Source of the DNA: Chiridota heheva
Lineage: Eukaryota; Echinodermata; Holothuroidea; Apodida; Chiridotidae
Length of the DNA stretch: 64,000 nucleotides
Direction: 5' to 3'
Assembly (NCBI GenBank): GCA_020152595.1
Contig: JAIGNY010001807.1
Coordinates: 1,190,161 to 1,254,160 of the forward strand
Of this stretch, positions 33,701 to 39,605 are shown in pieces (position 1 is the stretch's first letter; every line of letters begins with the position of its first letter). Under the pieces are notes generated by a model. The model ran no database searches and had not been told where the DNA came from. It saw only the letters and a list, made by a program, of their open reading frames with translations. The position numbers were made by a program, and so were the translations under genes.

Positions 33701-34703
33701 AGAATTAAGATACATTACACTTACAATGAGCCATAACGCTGCATGTCTCTGGTAGCCTCCGCCTGTCAAACTGTATCCAAACACAAAAAATATACCAAGC
33801 CATGGCTAACAAGCCAAAATTCTCTCTTACAGTCTTACACAATACATGGCCTCTATATCAGAGCTTAGGGAGCAAGTGTTTGAGTGTTCCCAAACAGGAA
33901 TACAAGTTAGCTATGTCCACAATGGAAAGGAATCTGCAGTACGGCTGGGACATCTGGATCTGCACTAAAGAAAAGCAGAAGAAAACATGTTAATGAGTAT
34001 TAGACCTCGATACCTGAACTAATGTTCCTGTATTCGAGTATCACATGTACCAAACATTACAGGGCTCATTTACAATCAAAATACAGTTATAATAAGCTAA
34101 GCAAAATATGTGAAATAAGCTAAGTGACAACCTTGGGCGTCACACGTGACCACTTCTCTGGATCTTTATAGAGTTTTTAGCAAAAGAACTTTAAAAAATC
34201 TGTTTGCTAACCATTCTGAGTATGGGAATCGGATTTACAAAGCCTGTAGAAGCAAGTTTTGTTCACTTATCTTGTGTGTCACTTAGTCAGTGTGTGTAGA
34301 AACTTGTTTTGTGCAGTGCGTTGCATTGACTGCCAGTGAAATTCACCACAAGCTAAACTACTGTACCGTTACCAAATATGATTTTTGCCCCACTTAGTAA
34401 CACAGATTTTGTGTGGTGATAAGTTGAAAAAGCAGTTAATCAACTAACTCAGAGAGGTCAATTATGGCCAAGATTGCCATGACAACAGGTGGACAGTGAG
34501 CGCCATACAAACAAGTTCCATTTTTCCCAACAGCATTTTAACTAGTGTCACTAGTAATGTAACCTTAAGATGAATACTCACACAATTTCAATTACATTTT
34601 CAGCAGTCTTTATTTCTCTTCAAAAATGATATTAAATATTTTATTTATTCTTTTTACCAGGGTTGATTTCAGGACAGAAGACATTAAGAGACTGAAGTTA
34701 TGA
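2761..34703 (+). CDS. COG4: COG4, conserved oligomeric Golgi complex subunit 4 (16 exons, 5' end outside window)
   Basis: COG4 is a lobe A subunit of the COG tether, a cytosolic complex that captures retrograde vesicles at the Golgi and works with syntaxin 5 and Sly1-type SNARE regulators (family knowledge). Exons: 2761-2875, 10704-10754, 11496-11622, 13908-14101, 14578-14734, 16513-16681, 24157-24253, 25842-26003, 27053-27138, 28947-29163, 29672-29845, 30504-30680, 30992-31093, 31846-31974, 33216-33307, 34661-34703. All junctions are GT-AG and the phases agree, giving about 696 residues with no internal stop. The human protein has 785, so about 80-90 N-terminal residues are missing upstream. 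Signature stretches include [56 protein letters not shown] and the C-terminal EDIKRLKL. The Arg of DKFAR and the Glu of TPTEVR, which form a salt bridge in human COG4 (R729/E764), are both kept. Identification is near certain; splice sites were read by eye. Confidence 0.96.
2876..3391. other. COG4 intron sequence, no feature seen
   Basis: AT-rich intron between the first exon of the window and the 40-bp array. Nothing recognised. Confidence 0.5.
3392..5511. repeat. Minisatellite, 40-bp unit, about 53 copies
   Basis: The unit includes ATGCTCTCTCATCTGGGTAG, then CCATCTCTTACTGTCCATAG. Copies are almost identical. They come in two forms that differ at one base (GGTAGCC or GGTATCC). A few are shortened (near 3905, 4350, 4520, 4905 and 5050). 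Lies inside the first COG4 intron of the window. Confidence 0.98.
5512..7075. other. COG4 intron sequence, no feature seen
   Basis: AT-rich non-coding sequence. Around 6360-6560 there is a CCC/CAACATGGG-rich stretch with weak internal repetition, but nothing I can name. Confidence 0.5.
7076..7629. repeat. Left 550-bp direct repeat
   Basis: Pairs with 9415-9965 at near identity. It contains two copies of a ~37-bp phrase (AAAATGACCACCTAAGATGT and AAAATGACCATCTTAGATGT). Confidence 0.9.
8713..8792. repeat. Short tandem duplication, ~32-bp unit
   Basis: Two copies of a unit with AATCAAATGAATAAATCTTG followed by TTAATGCAC lie side by side within the internal part of the LTR-like element. Confidence 0.85.
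9415..9965. repeat. Right 550-bp direct repeat
   Basis: Second copy of the 7076-7629 segment, 3 bp shorter. Unique sequence resumes at TTTTGTTGCAGC after 9965. Confidence 0.9.
9966..10703. other. COG4 intron with a solo fragment of the composite element
   Basis: Mostly AT-rich. Positions 10440-10482 match the right end of the TTAACCC element (ATGGTGATATTATTGC then GGTAGAGTAAGGGTTAA). The rest shows nothing recognisable. Confidence 0.6.
10704..10754 (+). CDS. COG4: COG4 coding exon 2 of window
   Basis: A 51-bp exon, acceptor TAG at 10701-10703 and donor GTATGT at 10755. It codes [17 protein letters not shown], equal to human NRLYQAIQRADDILDLK, phase 0 on both sides. It is too short to show as an ORF and was found by following the family sequence. 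The intron before it is about 7.8 kb and is full of repeats. Confidence 0.94.
11070..11325 (-). mobile_element. tRNA-derived SINE
   Basis: On the - strand it begins GTGCAGTGGCTCAGTGG, a tRNA-like A box, followed about 45 bp later by GGTTCGATTCCC, a B box. Then comes a non-tRNA body with CTTGAGCAAGACAC and GATGGACTGGCATGCC. The box spacing fits a pol III promoter of a SINE head. It sits in the COG4 intron between 10754 and 11496. Not a functional tRNA: the acceptor stem is not closed. Confidence 0.75.
11496..11622 (+). CDS. COG4: COG4 coding exon 3 of window
   Basis: Reads [19 protein letters not shown] followed by [15 protein letters not shown], matching human FCMDGVQTALRSEDYEQAA. The acceptor is CAAG at 11492-11495, with a weak pyrimidine tract. 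The donor is GTGATT at 11623. The exon ends in phase 1, splitting a Gly codon. Confidence 0.93.
11623..13611. other. COG4 intron; dispersed CT-rich repeat at 12046-12254
   Basis: Positions 12046-12254 match 36149-36367. Shared phrases include TCTCGATCCCAGCTTTCT, CAATCTCCCCCTGTTTTC and TGGTGCCGTTAAGCCCTCAT, then an AAAC-type tail. This looks like a SINE or similar retroposed repeat on the + strand. No other feature seen in the interval. Confidence 0.7.
13612..13803. repeat. Minisatellite, 25-bp unit rich in GATGA
   Basis: Repeats of CCATGATGATGACTCATGAT then GACGA, about seven copies, the middle ones shortened. It lies about 100 bp upstream of the acceptor at 13907. Confidence 0.95.
13908..14101 (+). 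CDS. COG4: COG4 coding exon 4 of window
   Basis: Acceptor CACACAG ends at 13907 and the donor is GTGAAA at 14102. Codes an Ala/Leu-rich helix, then the strongly conserved [20 protein letters not shown] and SEYLKTQ. Enters in phase 1 and leaves in phase 0. An ATG-rich 25-bp array ends about 100 bp upstream. Confidence 0.95.
14102..14577. other. COG4 intron with an open in-frame end
   Basis: The last 78 bp (14500-14577) are open in the COG4 frame and preceded by a second acceptor (CACAG). See findings. The remainder is AT-rich and empty. Confidence 0.6.
14578..14734 (+). CDS. COG4: COG4 coding exon 5 of window
   Basis: Begins [14 protein letters not shown] after a pyrimidine-rich acceptor (TTTGCTTTCACAG ending 14577) and continues [18 protein letters not shown] to VETYY. 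I chose this start because human COG4 goes directly from KQ to VASKAEENL. A second acceptor, CACAG ending 14499, would add 26 in-frame residues. Donor GTAAGA at 14735, phase 1. The last ~26 bases and the donor are copied several times in the intron that follows. Confidence 0.92.
14735..15735. repeat. Minisatellite copying the exon 5 donor region
   Basis: Two interleaved forms. The short unit (~37 bp) is GGTAAGGATGATTTCATATG then CTACATCTGGTTAATAT. A longer unit adds GCCTGGCTATTTAAGAAAGG then GAGAACAG and a copy of the exon end, TTAGTAGAAACATATTATG. Copies of the exon end occur near 14907, 15028, 15149, 15231 and 15301, most followed by GTAAGG; the one near 15053 has GCAAGA. Confidence 0.95.
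15736..16512. repeat. COG4 intron: CT microsatellite and 30-bp array
   Basis: A (CT)n run lies at about 15855-15872. From 15948 to 16172 a 30-bp unit, CATTGATAAGTTAACCTCTC then ATGCTCCATA, is repeated about seven times. After it come short CT-rich stretches up to the exon 6 acceptor. Confidence 0.9.
16513..16681 (+). CDS. COG4: COG4 coding exon 6 of window
   Basis: Starts by completing Gly of YYGPGRL, identical to human, then [19 protein letters not shown] and a Ser-rich stretch ending VHDR. Acceptor CCCTCAG ends at 16512; donor GTATGA at 16682; leaves in phase 2. The following intron is about 7.5 kb and holds several transposon remnants. Confidence 0.94.
16682..17002. other. COG4 intron sequence, no feature seen
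   Basis: Non-coding sequence with several pyrimidine-rich patches; nothing recognised. Confidence 0.5.
17003..17534 (+). pseudogene. Fragment of non-LTR retrotransposon ORF1 (jockey/I-like gag)
   Basis: Frame 1 codes a Pro/Thr-rich head, then [20 protein letters not shown] and [21 protein letters not shown] frameshift follows near 17415, and the third frame continues [20 protein letters not shown] and FQRYGH. The order (GVIR, VTxxxxIxR, TNTY, GYLxIxxxxPxPxxC, QRxGH before zinc knuckles) is that of ORF1 proteins of jockey/I-type LINEs. The first Cys of the knuckle is present and the second is replaced by Phe. No reverse transcriptase follows. A dead fragment in the 7.5-kb COG4 intron. Confidence 0.65.
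17535..18403 (+). other. COG4 intron with one short coding-like stretch
   Basis: 17815-18053 is open and reads [31 protein letters not shown] and a basic [13 protein letters not shown]. Residue use looks like coding sequence and recalls the helix-turn-helix-like heads of repeat-borne proteins, but I cannot name it. The rest is AT-rich. Confidence 0.3.
18404..19133. repeat. Degenerate minisatellite, ~30-bp unit
   Basis: Units of CCCCATTGTGAGGACCCCTT with TTTGTATTAT or TTCGCATGAT. Length varies through runs of T and C, and shortened copies lie between 18670 and 19070. Two flavours of the second half (GTATTAT and GCATGAT) alternate. Confidence 0.95.
19134..20570. other. COG4 intron sequence, no feature seen
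   Basis: AT-rich. A small repeat of CACATTTTNTAGAC phrases near 19330-19410 is the only structure seen. Confidence 0.5.
20571..20700. repeat. Minisatellite, ~18-bp pyrimidine-rich unit
   Basis: About seven copies of TTTGCTTACACGTATTTC. It is followed by TTTCACAG at 20707-20714, so it could act as a pyrimidine tract for a cryptic acceptor. Confidence 0.9.
20715..22405 (+). pseudogene. Remnants of a repeat-borne protein (RDM...CYKDYTR type)
   Basis: Two open stretches look like parts of one protein. 20894-20995 reads [17 protein letters not shown] then [11 protein letters not shown]. 22105-22400 reads [14 protein letters not shown], then [20 protein letters not shown] and [15 protein letters not shown]. 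From memory, the arrangement RDMxxxExxYHxxCYxDYT followed by a YxxxxLKxRL element resembles multi-copy, unnamed proteins of marine invertebrate genomes. The 1.1 kb between the pieces is non-coding, either an intron or an insertion. Another short open piece at 20715-20812 ([20 protein letters not shown]) may belong to it. In intron 6 of COG4, same strand. Confidence 0.4.
22406..24156. other. COG4 intron sequence, little seen
   Basis: AT-rich, with pyrimidine-rich 22990-23200. Around 23490-23580 a CACCCAGCCCCCATTGAAAA-type phrase is duplicated. 23769-24053 is open on the + strand but matches nothing I know. Confidence 0.45.
24157..24253 (+). CDS. COG4: COG4 coding exon 7 of window
   Basis: Codes [19 protein letters not shown] then [12 protein letters not shown], matching human [29 protein letters not shown]. 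Acceptor TTTGCAG ends at 24156, donor GTAAGT at 24254, phase 2 in and phase 0 out. A 23-bp array begins 130 bp downstream. Confidence 0.95.
24383..24822. repeat. Minisatellite, 23-bp unit, about 19 copies
   Basis: Unit GGGGAGAGGAGAGCTGCCCA then TAT, nearly identical copies. Because 23 is not a multiple of 3 and the unit lacks stops, several frames on both strands stay open; these are not genes. Starts 130 bp after the exon 7 donor. Confidence 0.98.
24870..25018 (-). mobile_element. tRNA-derived SINE head
   Basis: On the - strand: TCAGGTAGCTCAGTTGGTAG, then AGC, a good tRNA A box, and about 40 bp later GGCTTCAAGCC, a worn B box. The 3' body has GTTTTTCGACAGC. No closed acceptor stem, so it is a SINE rather than a tRNA gene. 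Confidence 0.6.
25226..25450 (+). mobile_element. tRNA-derived SINE
   Basis: GCTGGTAAGCACAATTGGTG then GAGC is an A box-like start, and GGTCGTGATTCGATCCCC at about 25272-25290 holds the B box. A non-tRNA body follows, with GAGACCTTGGCATAAAGG and TATGAATAGCATATAAATAA near the end. + strand, in COG4 intron 7, next to an opposite-strand SINE head. Confidence 0.65.
25842..26003 (+). CDS. COG4: COG4 coding exon 8 of window
   Basis: Codes a divergent acidic linker ([15 protein letters not shown]), then [17 protein letters not shown] and [15 protein letters not shown]. Acceptor TTTAG ends at 25841; donor GTATGT at 26004; phase 0 on both sides. The last 13 bases (AAGCGTCACTAAG) and the donor form the start of a nine-copy 43-bp tandem array. 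Confidence 0.95.
25991..26377. repeat. Minisatellite, 43-bp unit, 9 copies, spanning the exon 8 donor
   Basis: Unit: AAGCGTCACTAAGGTATGTA, then TCTGATGCATCCCGATCTAG and GCA. Copy 1 begins inside exon 8 (25991-26003) and includes the true donor at 26004. Copies 2-8 repeat AAG|GTATGT exactly; copy 9 is altered to AAGGTTATAT. Only a few substitutions separate the copies. Confidence 0.98.
26586..26920. mobile_element. MITE with perfect 22-bp terminal inverted repeats
   Basis: Ends TGGTTGGCCATGCGGGTCAT and its reverse complement at 26899-26920 match over 22 bp. The interior also folds back (TTCTTACGTCG, CTATTCTTACGTC, AGACGTAA). No coding content. The flanks AGACTTCTT and TAGACTTTA do not give a clear target duplication. 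Confidence 0.8.
27053..27138 (+). CDS. COG4: COG4 coding exon 9 of window
   Basis: Codes [19 protein letters not shown] then IFFILKKCT, equal to human [25 protein letters not shown]. Acceptor ATTCTTAG ends at 27052. The donor is a full GTAAGT at 27139 and leaves in phase 2. Confidence 0.95.
27500..27770 (+). pseudogene. THAP-domain fragment
   Basis: ATG at 27500 opens MPQR; after a one-base shift the frame from 27513 reads [15 protein letters not shown] and later [13 protein letters not shown]-x4-C pair right after a MP start, followed by a Trp about 30 residues on, is the plan of a THAP zinc finger. The later C-x2-H pair and AVPT-like end are lost to frameshifts and stops. Likely part of a dead transposon. 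Confidence 0.45.
27803..27871 (-). other. tRNA-like sequence, not functional
   Basis: On the - strand: AAGTAGCCCAGTCGAGTACG, then GAGTTTGAATCTCAC, which resemble A and B boxes at tRNA spacing. The acceptor ends do not pair. Probably a SINE head nested in the transposon remnant. Confidence 0.4.
28193..28477 (-). pseudogene. Second ORF piece of the transposon remnant
   Basis: Open on the - strand with a Ser/Asp-rich start ([19 protein letters not shown]). After a frameshift near 28325 the next frame reads [14 protein letters not shown] Ser/acidic stretch followed by a (I/P)PxxFEP motif is typical of N-termini of repeat-borne zinc-domain proteins in aquatic animals, from memory. No domain beyond that. 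Confidence 0.3.
28947..29163 (+). CDS. COG4: COG4 coding exon 10 of window
   Basis: Codes [19 protein letters not shown], then [13 protein letters not shown], a Gln/Ser-rich loop and AAKLEFM. The NKLRxGFP core is the same as in human. Acceptor TTAACAG ends at 28946, donor GTAAGA at 29164, phase 2 in and phase 0 out. Confidence 0.95.
29164..29671. other. COG4 intron; TGATCA-rich patch
   Basis: AT-rich. 29405-29465 is rich in overlapping palindromes (TTGATCAATGATCGATCAAT). Nothing else seen. Confidence 0.5.
29672..29845 (+). CDS. COG4: COG4 coding exon 11 of window
   Basis: Codes [20 protein letters not shown] through [20 protein letters not shown]. Human has VTLNNVEV and FDSCLSDLAAVSNKFRDLL. 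Acceptor CTCAG ends at 29671, donor GTAAGT at 29846, phase 0 on both sides. Confidence 0.96.
29846..30503. other. COG4 intron sequence, no feature seen
   Basis: AT-rich; the open stretch 29959-30207 on the + strand matches no family known to me. Confidence 0.5.
30504..30680 (+). CDS. COG4: COG4 coding exon 12 of window
   Basis: Codes [18 protein letters not shown], then [18 protein letters not shown] and [10 protein letters not shown]. Acceptor CCTTCAG ends at 30503, donor GTATAA at 30681, phase 0. The intron after it holds a run of about 30 T. Confidence 0.96.
30763..30792. repeat. Poly(T) run
   Basis: About 30 T in a row in the intron after the exon ending 30680. It could be the poly(A) tail of an old - strand insertion, but no body is recognised. 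Confidence 0.9.
30992..31093 (+). CDS. COG4: COG4 coding exon 13 of window
   Basis: Codes [19 protein letters not shown] then [15 protein letters not shown], phase 0 on both sides. Acceptor CCTTGCAG ends at 30991; donor GTGAGT at 31094. Confidence 0.95.
31383..31762. repeat. Minisatellite, 17-bp unit bearing TTTCAG
   Basis: About 22 copies of TTATGAAATTATTTCAG with single-base changes. Each ends in a weak 3' splice-like TTTCAG. It ends ~80 bp upstream of the COG4 acceptor at 31845. A segment at 31155-31260 just before it matches the foldback family at 38980-39150. Confidence 0.95.
31846..31974 (+). CDS. COG4: COG4 coding exon 14 of window
   Basis: Codes [17 protein letters not shown], then [20 protein letters not shown], the best conserved stretch of the gene. 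It includes the Arg equal to human R729. Acceptor CTTGCAG ends at 31845, donor GTGAGA at 31975. A long array of TTTCAG-bearing repeats ends about 80 bp upstream of the acceptor. Confidence 0.97.
31975..33215. repeat. COG4 intron with degenerate A-rich array
   Basis: From about 32375 to 32780, phrases such as TTTTACGAAAATTGAAGGAA recur every ~25-30 bp with many changes. A C run lies near 32900. The remainder is plain AT-rich intron. Confidence 0.75.
33216..33307 (+). CDS. COG4: COG4 coding exon 15 of window
   Basis: Codes [19 protein letters not shown] then [12 protein letters not shown]. The Glu of TPTEVR equals human E764. Acceptor TTTCACAG ends at 33215, donor GTAGTG at 33308, leaves in phase 2. 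Confidence 0.97.
33308..34660. other. Last COG4 intron, no feature seen
   Basis: AT-rich, with a pyrimidine-rich part at 33500-33620. The open stretch 33802-33993 is short and unrecognised. Confidence 0.5.
34661..34703 (+). CDS. COG4: COG4 last coding exon with stop
   Basis: Codes [13 protein letters not shown] followed by TGA at 34701-34703; human ends IDFRSEDIKRLRL. Acceptor TTTTTACCAG ends at 34660. The 3' UTR follows. Confidence 0.97.
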
Positions 34704-35057
34704 TTGGATTGTTTGGTGGAAGACATGACATGGTACTTACCCTTGCTGAATATTCCTCGTTGAGCTTTGACAAGGTCCACAGAGAACCACGTTCACTGAA
34801 TTCACAACCAACAAGAGTTACAACTGCTGTAATTAAAACAGGTGGCATCAGGATTTACCTGATGATAGGAGGGGACTAGGGGTCCCCAACTGGGCTAAAT
34901 GTTGCATAAGCATGCTGTTTTCACACTATTTGTTTTTACTATTACGCCTGCAGATTGGCCACCCTACTGGGACAATTCCTGAATTAAAATACATTTAGAT
35001 TTGCCATTTTATATTCTTTTGCAATTTTGTTTTCAATGTGACACATGAGCGTAATTT

Positions 35058-35988
35058 CATTTGATTCAGCATGCCAGAACAGCATTTGATTCAGCATGCC
35101 AGAACAGCGTTTGATTCAGCATGCCAGAACAGCATTTGATTCAGCATGCCAGAACAGCATTTGATTCAGCATGCCAGAACAGCATTTGATTCAGCATGCC
35201 AGAACAGCATTTGATTCAGCATGCCAGAACAGCATTTGATTCAGCATGCCAGAACAGCGTTTGATTCAGCATGCCAGAACAGCATTTGATTCAGCATGCC
35301 AGAACAGCATTTGATTCAGCATGCCAGAACAGCATTTGATTCAGCATGCCAGAACAGCATTTGATTCAGCATGCCAGAACAGCGTTTGATTCAGCATGCC
35401 AGAACAGCATTTGATTCAGCATGCCAGAACAGCATTTGATTCAGCATGCCAGAACAGCATTTGATTCAGCATGCCAGAACAGCATTTGATTCAACATGCC
35501 AGAACAGCATTTGATTCAACATGCCAGAACAGCATTTGATTTAACATGCCAGAACAGCATTTGATTCAACATGCCAGAACAGCATTTGATTCAGCATGCC
35601 AGAACAGCATTTGATTCAACATGCCAGAACAGCATTTGATTCAACATGCCAGAACAGCGTTTGATTCAGCATGCCAGAACAGCATTTGATTCAGCATGCC
35701 AGAACAGCATTTGATTCAGCATGCCAGAACAGCATTTGATTCAGCATGCCAGAACAGCATTTGATTCAGCATGCCAGAACAGCATTTGATTCAGCATGCC
35801 AGAACAGCATTTGATTCAACATGCCAGAACAGCATTTGATTCAGCATGCCAGAACAGCATTTGATTCAGCATGCCAGAACAGCATTTGATTCAGCATGCC
35901 AGAACAGCATTTGATTCAGCATGCCAGAACAGCATTTGATTCAGCATGCCAGAACAGCATTTGATTCAGCATGCCAGAACAGCATTTG
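35058..35988. repeat. Minisatellite, 25-bp unit, about 37 copies
   Basis: Unit AGCATTTGATTCAGCATGCC then AGAAC. Variants: GCGTTTG for GCATTTG and TCAACATG for TCAGCATG. It starts 355 bp after the COG4 stop and so may be transcribed in its 3' UTR. Confidence 0.98.
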
Positions 35989-36148
35989 GAATGAGAGAAT
36001 ACATTTCATAGAAGCAAAAAAACTACAATACATTAGGCTGTTATTTTGGATTTATTCAAATTTGGTTCATTCTGGGACTTCTCCATACTATTTTGCCGTT
36101 GCTCTAGGATCCTCGAAGAAATGCATGGTGGTAAAATAAATTATACAA

Positions 36149-36367
36149 CCATATTTAGTCCTCCTCTCCCACCCCCTCTCTCTACTATTTTTTTTTTCTT
36201 CACCCATGCACTTCTCTCTCGATCCCAGCTTTCTGGATTTTGGTTTCTGTGTTTCTCTCAATCTCCCCCTGTTTTCTTTTCTTCCTACCTCTGGAATGAT
36301 CTTACCTCTCAGGCACAATTTGACCCTAGCTTTCGTGGTGCCGTTAAGCCCTCATCAAACAAATAAA
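36149..36367 (+). mobile_element. Dispersed CT-rich repeat, second copy
   Basis: Matches 12046-12254 over its length, including the CCGTTAAGCCCTCATCAAAC end and an AAATAAAC tail. The tail and the two dispersed copies suggest retroposition. No tRNA-like head seen. Confidence 0.7.
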
Positions 36368-36500
36368 CGTGTCCAATGAGTTGTGCCTTGAATTCATGTT
36401 AGAAATTGTTCACTTCTTTCATTGTGTTTGTTAATGCTGGCAGAGAATAGTCTTCTTTAGTATTTTTAGATTTTCTTCATGGAACCAAATTGAATAAATA

Positions 36501-38464
36501 AGGTACCTTTGAATCTTCTGATGATTTTGAAAGAAAGTCTTTGATTGACAAACAGCTCTAATAATACATCCGTCTTTTGTAGAAATTAGAAAAGTGAAAG
36601 CTGTTCAAATTGGATAGCATATTAGGAACATTGGTTTTTTTTTTTTTTTTTTTGGAGGGTCGAAAATATTTTTCCAAAAATCTGCAAAATGTGTTATAAA
36701 AACCTCTAAAACTGAAGAGGAGTCACAAATATATCAAGTCTTTCAAGAAATTTCTCTGTGGGAAATATTCTCTCAACTTTTTTGTTACAGCTTAAAAAAA
36801 AATGTGTATAGGAATGCTGTTAGCTTTTAGTGATATGGTGGAATCCTATTCATTTGCAGTTTTTTGAGTTTAGATATGATTTCATGTATTTATTGGCTTA
36901 TATAGAAGGTGTATTTCAATTTGAGATTCAACATGTTTTTGCCTGTAAAAATTGTGGGTAGGATGACTAAAATTATACATAAATGTAGAAAGCTTTTAAT
37001 AAGAAATCTTGAGAAGAAAATGAAAGCTTTTTTCTAAATCTGTCATTGATTTATCAGAACTGTTTCTTGAAGCACAGGGACGTATGTATGTATGTATGAA
37101 GATCATAGGGTTAGACATCACATGTTACCTTTTGATTAAAACATGCAAACTTGTTTTTGTGTTAAATGACTATGGGTTATGGTGACCAAATGAAGGGTTG
37201 GAACACTTGTTATTTATTTCAAGTGTTAGACCTTTTGATAAATTTGAAAGCCAGACAGCAGTTTCACCCCCTTCTTCGGGGCTCATCAGTGGTTATGGTC
37301 AAATTATATATTAATCCCATGGGGTTAATGTAAAAACTATTTTTAGAACATTTTTTAAAAGGAAATTAACCTCTAACACATGATGTATCATTGTTTTCTA
37401 GCCCTTGTAGAAGTTTGATCATTTAATTATCCAGAGCTTCTAACTGCATTACTGGTCGTACAATTTTGTTGCACTCTACTGCTTGATGAACCGTGCAATC
37501 TGCTTTTACCAGAATATCACATAACTTTTTTTTCCTATTATCCTATTATTGGTGACACAGAATTTTTTTTCTTATACTGGTTGTTCTTCTATTAGCTCCC
37601 AGTTCCACAATAAAGCTGCCTTAACATCTTTCGTTTAAAGTGTGGGCTATAAATAAGCTTAAAACCAATGGGAGGAGGAAGGGAGGAGGGAGGGGGTTGG
37701 CGGCCTTGATCTTATTTAGATTTGTTTGTCTTTGTGCAAAATCAATTCCATTGATTAACGGGTCAGTCTGGGCTAGAATAGCCTATTTAAGAGTTTTTCC
37801 TTAAAGGTTTGCACCATTTCTACAAAGTCCCATTCGTTACTACAAAGACGGTTTTGTCAAAGGATTTCACCCTCAATGGAGCCTTTAAAGCAAGAGAGTG
37901 GATGTGCTGATGTTTGTTTTAAGTATTGAACGTTTCCGTGGTTTTTGTGTAACTTTTAAGTTTAGCACGTCCTCTCCTTTGAATTTTTCACCTATAAAAA
38001 TAGTGAGATACAATTATTGGATGTTTGAGCCAAGCATTCACAAATAAATTTAATTGAAGGGTGAACTCCGTTAATTTTCTCCACTAGGTTTAATAGCTCG
38101 TTTTTAGAACACGATGACATCATTGCGGTAGAGTAATCCAGTGTGTATCTTCTCATCCAAGCCAAGAAATTTATTTTTAATTTCATACATCGTAATGTCT
38201 GAAATTAATGGACTGGCTTGGGATCCTATTGCACAACCTGTCGTTTGTAGATAATATTCATCCTCGAATCTAAAACAGTTCCTTTTAAGGTTTCAATCTT
38301 TTAGGTGGTGATAAAAGTTTTTCATGAAAATTAGATTATACCTTGCGGTCGAAAATGTCTAAAACTATCAGTGTGAAATTCCACCACCTGTAGTGAAATT
38401 TTGCAAAGAAACAAAAAGTCGTCACTTTTCAACTTAGTGCTCTTTTGAGTTGTAAATCTTGAAA
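36501..38464. other. Intergenic sequence
   Basis: AT-rich, with a T run at about 36632-36653 and a (GTAT)n patch at 37083. A hammerhead-like motif lies at 37251-37292 on the - strand. No gene seen. Confidence 0.5.
37251..37292 (-). ncRNA. Hammerhead-ribozyme-like motif
   Basis: On the - strand: CCA, CTGATGAGCCCC, GAAGAA, GGGGGTGAAAC, TGCTGTC, TGG. The invariant CUGAUGA and GAAA parts are present around a stem II of CCCC/GGGG closed by a G-U pair. A very short stem III (C-UGCU-G) precedes GUC, and stem I is only CCA/UGG. Short-stem hammerheads are known in Penelope-like and similar retroelements. The weak stem I makes it uncertain. Confidence 0.35.
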
Positions 38465-38798
38465 TTAACCCTTACTCTACCAGCACTTGTTTTAAAACCT
38501 GTTTGGGAGGCGAAGTCAAAGATGGGGCATCAAAATGGCAATAATATCGCCACGTGGTAGAGTAAGGGTTAAGCACAGGCTGATTATTGAAGGGTCCTCT
38601 TGTCTTCCAAGCAGCATAGTTGGTCTCGTTCCACTTCAGTGGGCCGGCCACCGATGATGCATATATTTTTTGAGTTGGCACATTTTCCGCGGGTAGAATA
38701 ACCCTTACTCTACCAGCACTTTAAAAAAAATACGCTTGGGGGCGTAGTCAAAGACGGGGCACCCAAAATGGCGATAATATCGGTAGAGTAAGAGTTAA
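38465..38798 (+). mobile_element. Composite inverted-repeat element, copy B
   Basis: Modules at 38465-38572 and 38699-38798 flank a ~126-bp core with ATTGAAGGGTCCTCT, as in copy A. Inner sequence GATGGGGCA..CAAAATGGC is shared. The second module has lost part of its right arm. Confidence 0.8.
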
Positions 38799-38979
38799 TC
38801 AGGTTTGAACATTTTTTATTTTTCATATTTGAAAGTTTTAATTGAAATTCATGATAATTATCTTTAACTTGTGCTGTTAATTTTTAAAATCTTCACACAG
38901 GCTTGAATTATCATTTACTGCATTTATCTTAAACATTGAAGGAATAATCCCATTAATATTCATTTTCTTTTATTAGACA

Positions 38980-39605
38980 GAGGACTATGAAAGAAACAAA
39001 TGAGTGGAAAAACCATGTTGATGTCTGATTTTGTTTTGGAATCATTACATTTAAAGATTTTAGCAGTGTGTTGGAAAATGACCTTCAGTGTGATGTCATA
39101 ATAGCAGAACCAAGACAAGTTTGATGCATTTCTATGAGATTAGTTGCCTCGTTCCAGGGCCATATTCTCATTTGAAAAGTGAAGGGGGGAGGGGGGGGGG
39201 GGGACATTGCCTTTTATAAAAAAAAAAGTGGAGGTGGAGAGGCAAACTTTCCCCAAAATATACTGAATTTGAACAATTCTGCTGAAAAGTGGGGGGGGGG
39301 GGACATGTCCTCTGGGAATTACTGCCCTGCCTCTATTCTAAACTAGTGTAAATTTGTTTAATCATTGAGAAGGGTATAACAGTGCTATTTACAAACACAT
39401 GTTCTGGCCATGTACCTTACACTCTATAAAAAAAGAAAATATCTTTTCCAAGAAATACACAAAAGTTTGTCTTGAATATGCAATTATAACACCACACTTT
39501 TCATCACTGCTGAAATCTTTGAAATGTAATAACTCGGAATAAGATATCAAAATATTTGTTTTTCACCAATTTGTTTTGTTTAATAGTCTCTATCATATTC
39601 ATATA
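38980..39605. mobile_element. Foldback element, first copy
   Basis: The left arm (38980-39150: AGAGGACTATGAAAGAAACA, ATTACATTTAAAGATTTTAG, GTGTGATGTCATAATAGCAG) is repeated in reverse complement at about 39455-39605. The middle holds G-rich runs (39185-39204, 39292-39302). The arms belong to the same family as the arms at 40060-41950 and 51215-51730. Confidence 0.7.

Larger units (their letters stand above)
34704..36500 (+). other. Probable COG4 3' UTR and downstream sequence
   Basis: Non-coding sequence after the COG4 stop. AATAAA hexamers occur at 36135, 36362 and 36493, but which is used cannot be told. If transcription runs to any of them, the 25-bp array at 35058-35988 lies within the mRNA. 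A dispersed CT-rich repeat occupies 36149-36367. Confidence 0.4.
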
